NCBI GenBank assembly: GCA_947650365.1
Contig: OX393554.1
Span: 37,605,093 to 37,669,092, forward strand
Direction of reading: 5' to 3'
Length of the DNA: 64,000 nt
Source of the DNA: Chamaelirium japonicum
Taxonomy: Eukaryota > Streptophyta > Magnoliopsida > Liliales > Melanthiaceae
In this document: positions 30,320 to 43,750 of the stretch, piece by piece
How positions within the stretch are numbered: the first letter of the stretch is position 1
Layout: every line of letters begins with the position of its first letter
The notes under the pieces: model-generated
Seen by the model: the letters and a program-made list of their open reading frames with translations, nothing else
The model's database searches: none
Told to the model about the DNA's origin: nothing
Program-made: the position numbers and the translations under genes

Positions 30320-30690
30320 TTCCGGCGGCTAAAAATGACCGTTAAAGTGTTTAAACGGGGGCTTGGCCGCCGGTTGTAATGGCCGCATAAAGACCTGTCG
30401 CAAATGACTAAGCCGTCGAAAATGGTCACTTTAAACGGGGGACAGGCCGCCGGAATTGCTACTGTTTAAACGGGGGCTAGACCGCCGGATTTGGTATGTC
30501 TCGCCGGAATTGCTCCGCCAGAATTGCTCCACTTTAAAAGGGGGACATGCCGTCGGATTAGGTCCCTTTAAACGGCTATCAAGCCACCGGAAATACTCCA
30601 CTTTAAATGACTGTAGGCGGCCGGAATTACTCCACTTCATCTGCCTAGCTATCAGGCCAGCCGGAATTGCTCAAATACTTCGTGTTTCGC
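30320..30690. repeat. Left subterminal repeats of the CACTA
   Basis: Six or more imperfect units built on TTTAAACGGGGG, GCCGCCGG and GAATTGCTCC. TTTAAA cores lie near 30350, 30432, 30469, 30533, 30569 and 30603 (gaps of about 35 or 65 bp). In CACTA elements such arrays bind the TNPA-type protein. The motif differs from the right-end array but shares CCGCCG. Confidence 0.75.
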
Positions 30691-31094
30691 TACTGGAATT
30701 GCTCAAATACATGAGCAATTCATCTGCCTAGCTATCAGGCCAGCCCTTCACGCATGTGCTTGCCTAAGTGATGAGTGCATTGGACGGCTGTGCGATGTGT
30801 GGTACAACACATCAGACCCAAGGAATATTTTATCCCACAACTGAATCTAAACAACATATACAAATCTGCTAGTAAAAAACATACAGAAAATAAGAAAATA
30901 ATCAAACCAAGCTTAACCAATGTATGAAGAAACAATGCCTCCTCTTTTAGATGCTAAATAGATGTTCAGAATGGGGTAAAACAATTATTTGTTTCAACAC
31001 TATTAACACTAAAAAACAGTCATGTTCCATGAGACTTGCATATAATTTAGCAAAACCTACAAAACCATAAATATCGGACACCGAATCAAAGAAC

Positions 31095-31169
31095 TCAGAT
31101 GAGGTCAGCAACATTGGACGGCAGCTCCTCGATCACCACGTTGTAGAACTTCTGGATGTCGTGCTTCTC
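31095..31169 (-). pseudogene. Captured eIF4A C-terminal fragment
   Basis: The minus-strand frame reads [19 protein letters not shown] followed by VADLI and TGA. The extreme C-terminus of plant translation initiation factor eIF4A, a DEAD-box helicase, reads [21 protein letters not shown]. Only the last 24 codons remain. It lies inside the CACTA, beyond the 3' end of its second gene, next to a different host gene fragment. This points to gene-fragment capture rather than a gene. Confidence 0.85.
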
Positions 31170-31176
31170 TCTAATT

Positions 31177-31318
31177 TCTATTGATTTTCATGGATTCAAT
31201 GCTCTGTTTCAAAATCTCTGCTTCAGCCAAGGCCTTCCCTCTCTTCATTATCCTACCTCACAGCTAAAGATCCAAAGCAACGAGTAGCACACATGCCTCC
31301 AATAGTAGCACCTAGCCC
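31177..31318 (-). pseudogene. Captured D-lactate dehydrogenase-like fragment
   Basis: Minus strand 31318-31256 reads GLGATIGGMCATRCFGSLAV. Plant mitochondrial D-lactate dehydrogenase (FAD-linked) has GPGA-[ST]-IGGMCATRCSGSLAVRYG in its FAD-binding domain. The match then stops at TAG. A different frame continues (MKRGKALAEAEILKQSIESM), whose origin I do not know and which may be a third captured piece. The eIF4A scrap follows within eight bases. Confidence 0.75.
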
Positions 31319-32349
31319 TACATGTCAAAGAGGGTAAGAGCAACTTATCAGATACAAATACCCATTAGAAGTTTTTATGGTCAACTATAAAGCTTATGTT
31401 ACATAAATTAATTGTCATAAATTTAATTCCTTATCTTCAGGAACTACAGTTACTACACAAATTAAATTCTGACAGAATCACAGAATAGAAAAGGAACAGA
31501 AGAGACCCATCAGTTGTTTCTTTCCCTTTTCCCCCCTAGTTCAACATCCTGCGTATTACCCAAACAATTCATAAAAGTCTACAAAGTTCGATCTTGGAAC
31601 CATCCATTTTGAATGGATTATATAGGGTATCTGATTACAATAGCAGCTAGACCGTAAAAGGGATTACTCTTGGTCAAATCAATCCAGCCACATGGTCCAT
31701 TTCAGATTTTGGAACAGTGCATAGTATTAGTCAACTTAGCATGGAAGTAGCGAGTTTCATGTGATGGTTTGTGGATTTGTGTACACAAGATAAAAGGTTT
31801 GATGGACGAGAGTGACTAAAAGGTGTATTACAAGAACAAGAATGGAGTTTGGTTGGTTAACGCTAAACACTCACATAGGAATTATGGGTTAGTAAGTGGC
31901 TCAAGTGTAAACTGTTGCCTTAAACTATTATATAACAATTAACAAGTATAACTAATAAGCCTTCCCATTTATTCTCGGCTATATAAATCCTACTTCACCA
32001 CTGGTTCCCATCCAAGACTAACTTGTGGAATGGAATGTATGTTTAATTCATTACTTGCTACACCTTCTGTCTGTCTTCTTTAGCCTCTCCTAGTTTAGGT
32101 ACGTTCAACCTGATCGAGAGACCCTACTCACCAAATGATTAGCACATGTAAGGATCATTTCAAACGTCTTCCTTTTGATTAAATGATGCCATTAACCATA
32201 GTCACCTTAATCACACCTTAATCAAGTTTCATTTAACATTGGCCTCTTGATTAAACATACATAACCCTAGCCTTTATGTTCAAGTGTCAATTTATAAACC
32301 ACAAACTAAAAAACCATATAGGTAAAAAAATTTATCTAAATCATTCTTG

Positions 32350-34331
32350 TCATGTGGGCTTAAAGATGTTTGGATGTGTATGATATGGAGCACGTGGTGC
32401 TGGAGGCCAAAAACCACCTTGTAGCATCTGTGTGAAGGTCTGTTGTTGATATGACAGCTAAGAGTTTGACATTTGTGAAGACATAGATGCAAATGTATCC
32501 TACATGATCAAATTACAAAATGTTATTTTTACTAAAATAATTATATGAATTCGATTTTATATTTATCAAGTTAAGATTCTTTTTGAGATTATTAACATTT
32601 TCATCCCACTAAACGTACCCGACGCAACATCTGGCTAAGCTCCTGAAGTTTGCATGTAATCCATTAACGACTTCATTCAACCATTGGTTCTCGTCTTCTA
32701 AGCGCTCATAATTCGAGATAAACTGCTCGTGCTCTGCATTGAGTTTCTCATACTTTGAATAGAGCTGCTCATGCTCTGACTTGAGTTCCTTGTACTTTGA
32801 ATGGAGCTGCTCGTGCTCTGATTGAAGTTGCTCATGTTCTGAATGAAGAGTGGTTATTTGCTCTTGCATCTCTTATATTGCGACGGATGCTGATAGCTAA
32901 AGTATTCCTAACGTCTGATGCCCATCCCCTGGCCCCGTATGCGTCCTCGACTCTCTAGACCAAGGACTTTCCGAAATATTACGTCCACGTCCACAGTCTC
33001 AGAGCTCTGTCTAGATTGCTCCATCAGCTCATTCATCCGACTCTGCAATGCATGAGATGAAAAAATAATGTTTTGTATACTTGATCTATCCCAACAATGT
33101 AAATTGAAGACATCAATACGTATTATTAGAAAACTTACTGTGATCTACTGGGTGTGCAAGTTTGCGAAAGTCTCGTCTTCCTTAACATGGGTGCGATCCC
33201 ATAGCTCCTTCCGGTTTGGGACCCGAACAAAATCTATTCGCTGCAAATAACGAAAAGAGTATTACATTATAATACACTAAAATTTATCTCAAATTATGAA
33301 ATTCATACATATATACCAGGTCCTCTCTCCTCTGTGCGAAACTCGTCCACCCAGATATATGTGTGACCTGCTGATGTACGCGATTTCCCGTGTTTCAGTC
33401 ACTAGTATTAAAAAAAAAATAGAATATTTTATATTAGAATGGGTAACACATGTCAATATGTACTACCAAACAACTTAATTAATGACTTACCCTCCACCAT
33501 TGCTGCGAGAAAATGTTCTCACAAATCTTGGTCCAAGTAAAGATGTCCAAACCACGGGGAATATGTAGGATCGCATCTTGATGTAGATATGACTCGTTGA
33601 AATCCCGATACAACTTTAACCTGGTATCATTCCTGGTCTTCCTACAGTTGTCTTTCAAGATAGAAGCTAGATCCCTAGGAAAATCAATGTGAAAATACTC
33701 CTGATAATATTAAGAAATAACAATAAGTATACATTGTAAATTATATGTGCAATTTTATAAATTCTGTCTTACCCTAACAGTCATCGCCATATCAACCCAT
33801 TTTGAATGCTGAAAATTATCAAAATTCTGCTGCCAAAAGGAAAAGTTATTTTGGTCTTTCACCCACACACCGATCTTTGTGATGAATTTATCCATATTCG
33901 GACCCACAGGCCTTCCATCAACAATCCTTATCGAAAGTCTGTCTGCCTTATTAGTTGGTCTAGGGATACCCTTTGCATTGCCTCTTGATCTTTTTAGGCT
34001 AGAAGTAGATGATCCTGCATGAAAAATAACAATATAATTAATATACGATTATTTGTCATATAATATAAAAATAACACATTGTCCAAAAATGATAAAACTT
34101 TAATTTACCTCTAATAGAGGATACTGTAACGGATGTATTGGACAGAACATTGGTATCAAACGGCTCCTGTGTATCTGCGTCTTCCAAACTCGGATGGTCC
34201 TGCAGATCTCGTATAAGAGGATCCAATATAGGAGGATCCCGTGTCGGAGGATCCAATAAAGGAGAATCTGCAATACGAGTACCCCCCACTCCCCCCACCC
34301 TCTCATGCCGACGCCACCTACCACGAAGCAT
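32350..34331 (-). pseudogene. CACTA second gene, Transposase_24/TNPA type
   Basis: Spliced gene reconstructed by eye on the minus strand. Exon 1 runs from ATG at 34331 (MLRGRWRRHERVGG). About 34016-33780 has GIPRPTNKADRLSIRIVDGR and GPNMDKFITKIGVWVKD. About 33704-33490 has IDFPRDLASILKDNCRKTRN. About 33243-33140 has RVPNRKELWDRTHVKEDETF. About 33040-32895 has FRKVLGLESRGRIRGQGMG. A coiled coil (32869-32609) of repeated SEHEQL/SKYE heptads follows, then a Gln/Pro-rich tail (LSYQQQTFTQMLQGGFWPPA) ending near 32350. This order is that of plant Ptta/En/Spm Transposase_24 proteins, thought to bind subterminal repeats. Several stops (33150, 32896, tail) make it a pseudogene unless intron calls differ. 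Confidence 0.82.
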
Positions 34332-37175
34332 TTATAGAATAAAACTGCTACATGTTACATGGACAAGGGACATATAAGAGAGACAAACTAATGATTGTTA
34401 TTCTCTTGATAATTTAAAGAAGTGTTGTGGTGTTCTGGAACTTAGTTTGTATGACTAGAATAGAGATAGTTAATAATGATTTCGCATTCATTCTTAATCC
34501 AATTTATCACAATTTCAACAGCCGATGAATGTCAATTGATACACAATAAAAGTTATTACAACTGGCCTACAACTTGAAAACTAACGTCAGTAAAATTGGG
34601 AAATAAACCACCTTATAAAATAAGCATGTTTAGTAGATAAAATACATACTAAGCTGAATATTTTTCACGCCTCAAAACTCAATGACAATATGGTTTTTTC
34701 AAACAAACATATAGAAAAATCATACCAACAAGGCAACAATATTGGAATGTCAATGAGTGTGAAGCAGCTATTTTTGAAGGCCGACTTACTCCACGGGATC
34801 CAACCCAGAACTTGTGTTGAAAATATTGCTCTTTCAAAAAACATGGATCTGAAAGAAAAATATTAAAGAATCACATTCAGTACCAGCTGGGAGTAATGAT
34901 TCACAGCCAAAGAACATTTTTTTTTTCCTTTTTATTTGGGAAAAGTTTGCTCTGATACTTTGTTATGTTCACAGAGAAGTTTGCATACTAAAGAAAGTAA
35001 TTGTTACTTTGTTACTAGAAAAACATTTATTGATCATTTGGGATTTTGTTCTAATTGTTGCCTTTCTCCAAAAGTCAATATGACTTCTAACAGCTGAATA
35101 AGTATCTGATTTGTAGGATTTGATTGATAAAGCTAGAGCTAATCTGGTTGAGCAGCTGAATCATGGCTTATTCAAGGATGTCTTCATGGCTTATTCAAAT
35201 TGTGCATGAAGCATGATCAGAAAACACACATCTACTAGCTTAGTTATCCTTTGGAACTTTATGTACCGGAAAAGGAAGTGAATAAGTCTACATTAAAAGT
35301 GGAACCCCAAGTTTCTGTGTTCCATATGAATCTCAAGAAAGTAAACAGGATGTGAACAAGATATTATACTCATTGAAAAAATACAGGAAAATACGAGATA
35401 AATACTAAGGGAAATTCTATGGTACCCACTTCAGTATCGTACTGAAATTCATAGGGACCATCTGATGGTCCTATGGTGGATCTTAGACATCCACCTAGGG
35501 TTCATCCCATGGCCCCTAGAATAATGCCCACCACTACGATGCAAGGACAATGAGATCGATGATGGAGATGGGTTCGATATGGTACCGAATTTTCCAATTC
35601 GGTACTGTACTGGAACCCAATACTAATGATTTGTTGCTAATTGTTGAGCCACTTCCATAACATTGTATGGAGTATAATAGTAAAGCAATTAACAAAATAC
35701 ATATCATAGACCCAACTAAGAAATATACATAGACTAAGCTGTAGAAGACAAACAGAAAAGCCGCAAACCAACCACATTATAAGCATGCATCTAATAACCA
35801 GCATCCATAAGAATGGCCAACAACAAAGAGATTTCCCAGTCTAGCCATATTGAACGAATATTGGGGGCAAGAAAAAATAATGCAAGGTAACATCAAAGAC
35901 CAATAAAATACAATATTGAATAGGTTTAATACCCACGATTCTAACTATAAATTTGCTATGTACATAAACCTATCTATATAGTACTCTACATGAAATGGGT
36001 TTGCTTGAGGAATCACGATACATCATTAATTCCTAACAACAAATATCACCCCAAAACCCCCCTTCTTCAAGTTTATCTGTATCTCTACTCTCCTATTTTA
36101 TGGCCTAATGGCCCTTTGAAAAAAAAATGGTTTGAAATACCTGTGTGAGCAACATGGCTGGAAATAAGGAAAAAAACAATTAGGCATAACCAATGATATC
36201 TGTGGAGAAGATGCCAAAGTTCATTTTAAACTAATAGTTCACCATCTTGTATATTCAAGGTTTGCAATCTGCAATCATTTAAAGATAAATATTTTTTTGT
36301 GCATGCTGGGTAACTTATTTGTTCCCAAAACTCTCAATATTTTGATGCTCAGAACAAAAAATTCACTTTACACACTAATACAGCCAAATCCAGCTCAAAA
36401 AAACTCAACAGTCTCACCAACGTAACACATTTCTAATATAAATATGGATCGCTTGACCAATCATCCTTAGCCTAATCACTTGTTTATATATTTTAGGGAC
36501 TTGTTCATAAGCTAGGAATGTTTGCTTATTGTTATCTCAGTTGCTGTAGTCTAGAAGTGAAGTCAAGATCAATAGGGTGTTACTTGAATAATTTCTTCAC
36601 AGGCTGCGGATTCTAACAAAGCAGGCCTTCTTTTGCAGTTATGTTATCTGATTCCTATGCAGATCTCTATAGAAACTACAAATCTGGACTAAGACACTTC
36701 TTGGATTCCACTTTCATGAGATGTCTAATTTCTGGACATGAGAAATAGTGAACAAAGTAAAGCCATGCTTTGAATGATGTGGAAGGTTTTGTTATATGGA
36801 ATTCAGAGCAAAGCATTCTAAATTGGATTATTGCATTTACTGCATGTAATCCGTTCACCGGATTAAAACAAATATCTGACAGTAATCTATACTACAATAT
36901 AAGGGATCACACTAGTGGTCTTACAAGGACTTATATGTGTGCATATAAACCAATCAAAAAGAATAAATAACTTCACATGAATCGGATTAGGACTAATAAA
37001 GAAGCATTTGATAGAATAAAAATAAGCCGTAGTTTTTGGAATCCACTCACAATGTTCTTAAAATTTTGATGTGAATTATAGAAGACCACATTGATAGAAT
37101 AAAAATAATATCTTAAGTAAGGAACATCACAAGTCTTACCTGACTATTAATTATAAGGCTCCTAGAAACCATCAT
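34332..37175. other. CACTA spacer between its two genes
   Basis: AT-rich, no gene supported. Near 35117-35178 a plus-strand stretch after TTTGTAG reads DLIDKARANLVEQLNHGLFK, which looks like an exon, but I do not recognise it. Open frames at 36676-36970 overlap on both strands and are not convincing. Confidence 0.45.
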
Positions 37176-40100
37176 CTAACCGATCAGAGGTGGGATATTA
37201 TTTCTTACACAGTCCATATCATCATCACGATCCAACATAGAAGAAGTAAACTGAATAGAGATATCGCCATTATCATCCTGCTGATAAGGCTCATCATCTT
37301 GTTGGGACTCTCTATCGATGACAGACATGTTGTAATAGTTCTGTGGCTACGTCTTTACTACAATATGCCATTTGGGATCTTTAATTTGTTTTATATAGAA
37401 TACCTGCATAGCTTGCGATGCTAATACATATGGTTGGTCATCGTATGCAATGCGTGTAATATTTACGCTTTCCATTCCCATTTTTCGCTTGTATCCGTTC
37501 CGATAATTCTCGACATCAAACCATTTGCACTTGAATAACACAACCCGCATACTAGAATAACACATCTCCAAAATTTATTAAAGGACACCATAAAATATTT
37601 CTGTATTGCTGGTGGCATCATCTTCCTTAACCTGAACACCGTAGTTTTATATTTTTCTACACAATTGAGACACTTCTGTTAAAAATCTATAACCATTTAT
37701 ATTGTAGGTATCATAAATTTTCGCTTCACGATAAGGGCCCTTTGCAAGTAATTTGATTTCATCACTTACGTCTGATTTCTGTACCTGTTTCAGATTATGA
37801 TTAATTAATATATATCATATAAGTATTAGAAAGCTTCTTATAGTTTTAATGAAGTTAATATGAATATTTACCATCTCTTTAAACTATTCAGCAAATTTGT
37901 TCATGTGCTCCCGCTCAATGTTATTCACACCAGATCTCGTGATCTTCTCTACGTGCTGACTATAAACATAAAACATAGTACTCAGGCATTTCAATGAATT
38001 AAGAATATTATTTAATATAGTATGATAAGTCTTTAAACAAAACTTACTCAATGTATGGAAAGAGTTCCATGCAATTCTATAGCACATAGAAGTGAGTCTG
38101 ATTTATAATATTTCAGCATTGGTAAGGAAGTACTTGTGGCCTCCTGCTATCGGATGACCGGTGGAGGAAATTATAGACAAGGTTGCTTCAGGGTGTATCT
38201 GACCTCCATCAAAATTCCTTTCTGGCCGATTGAATCGGGTCTCGATACCACTAAGATACCTTGAACAGAATGTTAAACGTTCTTTCGCAATATACCCTTC
38301 GGCAATAAAGCCTTCTGGATGAGCCTTATTCCATATGTATGACTTGAGTGTACATAAATACCTAATAAATAAATACTTATATTATTTACGTCCATTATAT
38401 AACGGTAAAAAACAAAATAAACTAACGATGATTGCGTAAATATATAGACTTGTTAAATGACTCACCTCTCAATAAAATACATCCATCTGTATTGAACTAG
38501 TCCACCAAGCTTAGCCTCTGTTGCTATATGAATAGGGAGGTGCATTATAATAACGAATAATGCTGGCGAAAATATTCTCTCAAGCTTGTAAAGAGTCAGA
38601 GCTATTTGGTTCTCAAGTTTTTCGAGGATGTCTAACCGCAATGCTTTCAAGTATAACTTCTTAAAGAAAATGCAAAGTTTAATTATGGCTTCATATATGT
38701 TTTCTGGCATGAGGTCAAGTACGGCAATAGGCATGAGTTGTTGTAATACCACATGGCAATCATGACTCTTCAGACCCGAAACCTTCCGCTCGTCGATCTT
38801 AACAGAATGGGATATGTTCGATGAATAGCTGTCCGAAAATCTTATGTCCATGATAAACTGACAAAAGGAACGCTTCTCATTTGCATTCATTATATAGCAT
38901 GCAGCTGGCACTTTATACACATCCCCAGATTTTATTGGGTGAAGATTTTTTCTAACGCTCATATCTTCCAGGTCGAAACGAGCATTTAAATTATCCTTTA
39001 TTTTTTCTGCTATGTTCATCATTATTCCGAGGATAATTTCACATACATTCTTCTCTATATGCATAACGTCGAGGTTGTGCCACAATAAATTGCTGCTTCA
39101 ATATGGCAATTCGAAAACAATACTTTTCTTCGTCTATCCTAAGTATTTTTCTCTAGATGTCCCTTTCCTTTTCTTTCCTGGTATTTTTTTGAATGTCACA
39201 TGTGGAAGGTGCTGTAACTGCTGCAATACATCTACATCGGATAACTTTTTCGGTGGAGGCCTTCTATCTGGATTGCCGTCAAATGATTTTTTTCAACAAG
39301 CGCCACCTATGATTAATTGGTAATAATCTACGATGACCCAAGTAACATTATTTTCTACTACTTTTTAATTGTCGTGATGTAATTTTCTCGTTACATACCG
39401 GGCAAGCCATCTTACCCTTGGTGCTCCATCCGGATAGATTATCATATGCTGAAAAATTATTAATTATCCACATCAAAGCGGCACGCAATCAAAAATTGTT
39501 CCCAATGTATGCATCATATGTTTCAATACCAATTTCCCACATATCCTTCAACTCCTCAACTAAAGGCTGGATATATACATCAATTTCATTTCCACGAGCA
39601 CGAGGACCAAGAATAATCATAGACAATATAAAATTAGTCTGTTTCATACACACCCACAGTGGTAAATTATATAGAATGAGGACGACCAACCATGTGCTGT
39701 AAGAAACACTCATGTTTCCAAATGGATTCATCCCGTCACTTGCTAGACCAAGTATAACATTTCGTGAATCAGAAGCAAACTACTCATGAAGTTGATCAAA
39801 ATTCTTCCATGCCTCTGAGTCTGCTGGATGCCTCATTACACCATCATCAACACGTTGTTCCTGATGTCATCGCATATCTTCAGGTTTATTTTCTGACATA
39901 AATAGTCGTTGCAGTCTTGGCTTCAATCTATATAATAAGCTACAGTTTTGTGGGGGGGTACAAACAACGGTTGTGATCGTCAATCTCTAATTCACTCTCA
40001 ACCATACGATCCTACGAATATCAGTTTTATCTTGAATTCAATCACCAGCTATCCATTAAAAGGCTGTGATCGACTACCACCTCATCACAAAATCTCCAAC

Positions 40101-40199
40101 AAATAAAAGATTGTGATCTATTGCCCGGCTTTCTCCCCAATTGCCGCACATCCCCGCGCCTATTCCATTGGTCCCACAGAAATTTGATCCCAAATCATG

Positions 40200-41012
40200 T
40201 CGTTCTCTCTCTCTCTCTGTCTCTCTCTCTCTTAGCCCTCTCCTTCTCTCAATCTGATCCCCAAATCCCGCCGTTCCTTCTCTCAATTTGTTAACCTCCC
40301 CAATTCTTGCGCCTCTCTCTAATCGACCCCCAGATCTGGCGCACCCCTCTCATCGTCGAGCCCTAAATCATTTACGCGATCCCTGTTCCTCTCTTCCCGT
40401 CAGTCCCCCCTTCATCGCTCCTTCTCTCTCTCTCTCTCTCTAAGCCCCCGCCGCCCAAACCCCTGCTCCTACCCCCACCGCCAGGCCTGGGTTCCTTCTC
40501 TCCGATTATCTCTCTTCTTCTCTCTCTGATTTTCTCTCTCTCCGTCTCCGATTTGTCGACGGATGTGGATCTAGACCGGAGGCAGCGACGGTAATGGTCT
40601 CTCTGTCTCTGTTTTTTTTTTCTTCTTCTTTCTCTTCTTCTCCTTCTCTTTCTCAGGTTTTAGGTTTTTTTTTTCTCTGGTAAGCAGCCATGTCGGCTGT
40701 CGCCCTTCCTCCGTCGCCGTCGCGTCTTCAAAATGAAGAGGTCGGCAAACCGAGAGAAGCCGGAGAGGAATAAGAGGGGAGCGGAAGTCAGGCCTGAACG
40801 TCGATGGGGAGATCTCTCCGGTCGACGACTGAGATCAAAGCCGTCTTGAGCTGGAATTTGTAAAGCCGACCGCTGCCCTCAGCCCCTTCGTCCACACCTA
40901 GGTAGTCCGCCCTCTCCCTCTCTCTTGATTTTATTTTATTTTTCGGATTTTTATGCCCATCGCAGTTGCCCCCTTTCCGGGCAGTTGTGCCGGCCTGTGC
41001 GTGAAACCCATT

Positions 41013-41102
<90 letters not shown>

Positions 41103-41177
41103 CCTTTGCCTGCCTGACCCTCCATCTTCGAAAACCCATGCATCTTAAACCATGATTTTGGGGCATGCACCTTAAAA

Positions 41178-41235
<58 letters not shown>

Positions 41236-41268
41236 TCTCTCTTTCTCTCTGTCTCTCTCTCTCTCTCC
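40200..41268. repeat. CT-rich block with two long (CT)n runs in the Helitron
   Basis: Uninterrupted CT runs at about 41015-41101 and 41183-41232, with interrupted CT sequence from 40200 and to 41268. Between them lies GC-rich sequence resembling a plant 5' UTR or promoter (40560-40900). Open frames on either strand here are repeat artefacts. Confidence 0.9.
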
Positions 41269-41358
41269 TTGGGTTTAATGTTTTATTAATCTTAAGAACA
41301 ATACCTTAATTTCAACATAAATCATTTAGCCTCTTTAGCACTTACAAATATCAAGAAC

Positions 41359-41670
41359 AAACTGATTGTGTTCATCTTTTTTTTTTTGTCAATTGAATTT
41401 CACAAATTTTTTTTATTGATTACTTTCCTTCGTGGGTTTTGATTGTTCCTCTGAATTTTTTTTCCCAACTTTGGGGTTTTTTGTTCCTCGGTAATATGCA
41501 GAAAACATCAATAGGTTTTGATCGGAGAGTAACTGATTGTGTTCATCTTTTTTTTTGTATACTGTATTTTGCAAATAATTTTTATTGTTCAATTTCCTTC
41601 TTTGGTTTTTATTGTTCTTTTGATTTTTTTTCCACCTTAAGGTTTTCTTTGTTCCTCGGTTATATGCTTA
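41359..41670. repeat. Tandem duplication of about 170 bp in the Helitron
   Basis: AACTGATTGTGTTCATC starts both copies (41359 and 41531), and GTTCCTCGGTWATATGC ends both. They are T-rich and diverged by small indels. A second pair, TGCTGACTCYGATTCGTTTG at 42709 and 42910, is spaced about 200 bp apart with shared GGTGTTGGAGCACCCTTCGG. Confidence 0.75.
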
Positions 41671-42420
41671 TGCTTATTGTTCCTCTATTTTTTCTTGGGT
41701 TAATGTGTGAGAGGTCCCTGACAACAGATATATTGTTCCCGTGAACAGGACACACTCGGATTTCATTTAGCCTAAGGTCCCTGACAATGGTAATAAACCT
41801 AAAATTAGCCTCCCCTGCTTCTTCTCCCATCTCTCTCGAGCAGCTCCGGCGGTAGCGGCGAGTAGCAGAGGCGGCGACAGCGGCAGCAGCAGCTACGGTG
41901 GCAGCGTTTGGTGATTCGGTTCAGTGGCGACGAGCAGCTCCAGCGGCGGCGAGCAGTTCGGTGGTTCGGTTAAGTGCTTCATTGGTTCGGTTATACTGAT
42001 TGTTCCTTTTTTTTTTTGCTTCTTCGGTTTAATGATTAAGTATTCATTAATTAATCTCAAGTACAACTGTTTTGCTTGATCAGTTTCTTAAAATATTTTA
42101 ATTGATTAAATTTTTTTTGATTGTATTAGAATTTTTAAAAATGTCTGATTGAACATCATAATGTAGTTTTTTTTCTTCTCTTCTTCTCCTTATCGATTTA
42201 TTTGGACTTGACTTTATAAATCCTTCAATGTCAGAGACGGACATGAATGGAACTTTCACGATAGTTGGACCAATGTTTGAGATCCTTTTTTAAAGCCCAA
42301 ATGAGATCATTTGTTTGCAGTCGTCCGATTGATCTGGCGATATGTATAACTGAGTTTTTTTTTTTCTTTGAAGAACAACTAAGATCTTTTTTTTAATAAA
42401 CAGATGAGATTAATTTTTTA

Positions 42421-42600
42421 GGGCCTGTTTGGTTCGCAAAATTGAAAGGGAAATGGATGCCGGGGAAACGGATACCCACAGAGAACCAAAGGTAATGGTT
42501 GCCGGCTTATTTACCTCCAACGGCTAATTTTGTATACGATTTGCTGTAATTGGAAATGGATGTTAGGTTATTTCCTAGCCAATTCTGCGAACCAAACAGG
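42421..42600. mobile_element. MITE with GGGCCTGTTTGGTTCGCA ends
   Basis: Left end GGGCCTGTTTGGTTCGCA and right end TGCGAACCAAACAGG are inverted repeats. 180 bp. The left flank is TTA; the right flank is altered (ATTTA). This fits a Tourist/Harbinger-type element with a degraded duplication, nested in the Helitron. Confidence 0.75.
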
Positions 42601-43654
42601 ATTTACCTATCTCGCGTGGGTGAGAGAGGTGCAAGAAGAGAGAGCAAGTTTTTTTTTCCCTTTGTCTTCTTTTTTTTTTCTTTCTTTTTTTCTCTCTATC
42701 TATTTGGTTTGCTGACTCTGATTCGTTTGGATTTCAGGTGGTCGAGGTTGCCGGCAAAACGACGGTGTTGGAGCACCCTTCGGTTAAGGTCGCTTGCTAA
42801 ACGCTATCGATATCGTACATGAAGCTCATTCTCTAGGACTTGGCTAGTTTTTTTCGCTCTCCTTTTTGTTGTCTATCTTTTATTCCTTCTCTATCTCTCT
42901 TTTAAGGGCTTGCTGACTCCGATTCGTTTGAATTTCATATGGTTGAGGTTGCAGGCGGAATGCCTTGGCGCTTCCTTTGGTTGAGGTTGTCTTCGGTGTT
43001 GGAGCACCCTTCGGTGTTTGGGCACCCTTCACTTCAGCAATTGACCAGTCAATATCACACATGAAGGCCATTGTACGGGAGTTTGATCAATATTTTTTTT
43101 TCCTCTCTTTTAAGAGTAGGTTGTGCTTGCATGAAAGGATCGAAAGCGAGCTAGCACTAGACTTCTAACTCATGAAGTACTGCATGAAAGAGGATAGTAG
43201 AGCACTTTTCAAGATGTATATATAGTATTTAGTTATCCACATGTATCCTAGCACATATGGTAGTATCCAATTCCTATCTACATGTATCTTAGTACATATT
43301 TCATTGGTCTAATAAAATCAGTAGTATGATTACAACATATGCCCTCTATATTTTTGAATGCTTTACACCTCTCTCTATGAGTGATCCCAGCCCCCTCTCG
43401 AACGTGCGATCCTGACCCCCATTAGATCTCGCATTCTCGCAATCGTCGGCCCTCTCCTGTTTGATCAACCGACCTGAATAATGGGAGTCCTCTATGGTTC
43501 TCTCAATGGCATGTCAATCACAACAATTTGAAACCAATCGTTCCGCTCGAAATGGCAGATGTCGTTGCCTAGACCCCGAACCACGGTGATACTGTGGTTC
43601 GGGGCACTACGTTATGGGCTTTATTAAAAAGATATTGTTATCAAAATATTATTA

Positions 43655-43750
43655 TTCCCCTTGAAATATTGTTGCCACTCGAAATATTTTGTCACCCTCG
43701 AAATATTGTCACCTGCCTCAAAATATTATCCTCGCCCTTGAAATATTTTG
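43655..43750. repeat. Short repeats of GAAATATT near the Helitron 3' end
   Basis: GAAATATT or AAAATATT recurs every 18-22 bases, about six copies, separated by GTCACC/CCTC-type spacers. It lies just inside the 3' hairpin. Confidence 0.7.

Noticed and set aside
35400..35640. Possible MITE around GGTACC and CAGTATCGTACTG motifs
   Set aside because: Inverted similarity between the ends is patchy and no flanking duplication could be seen.
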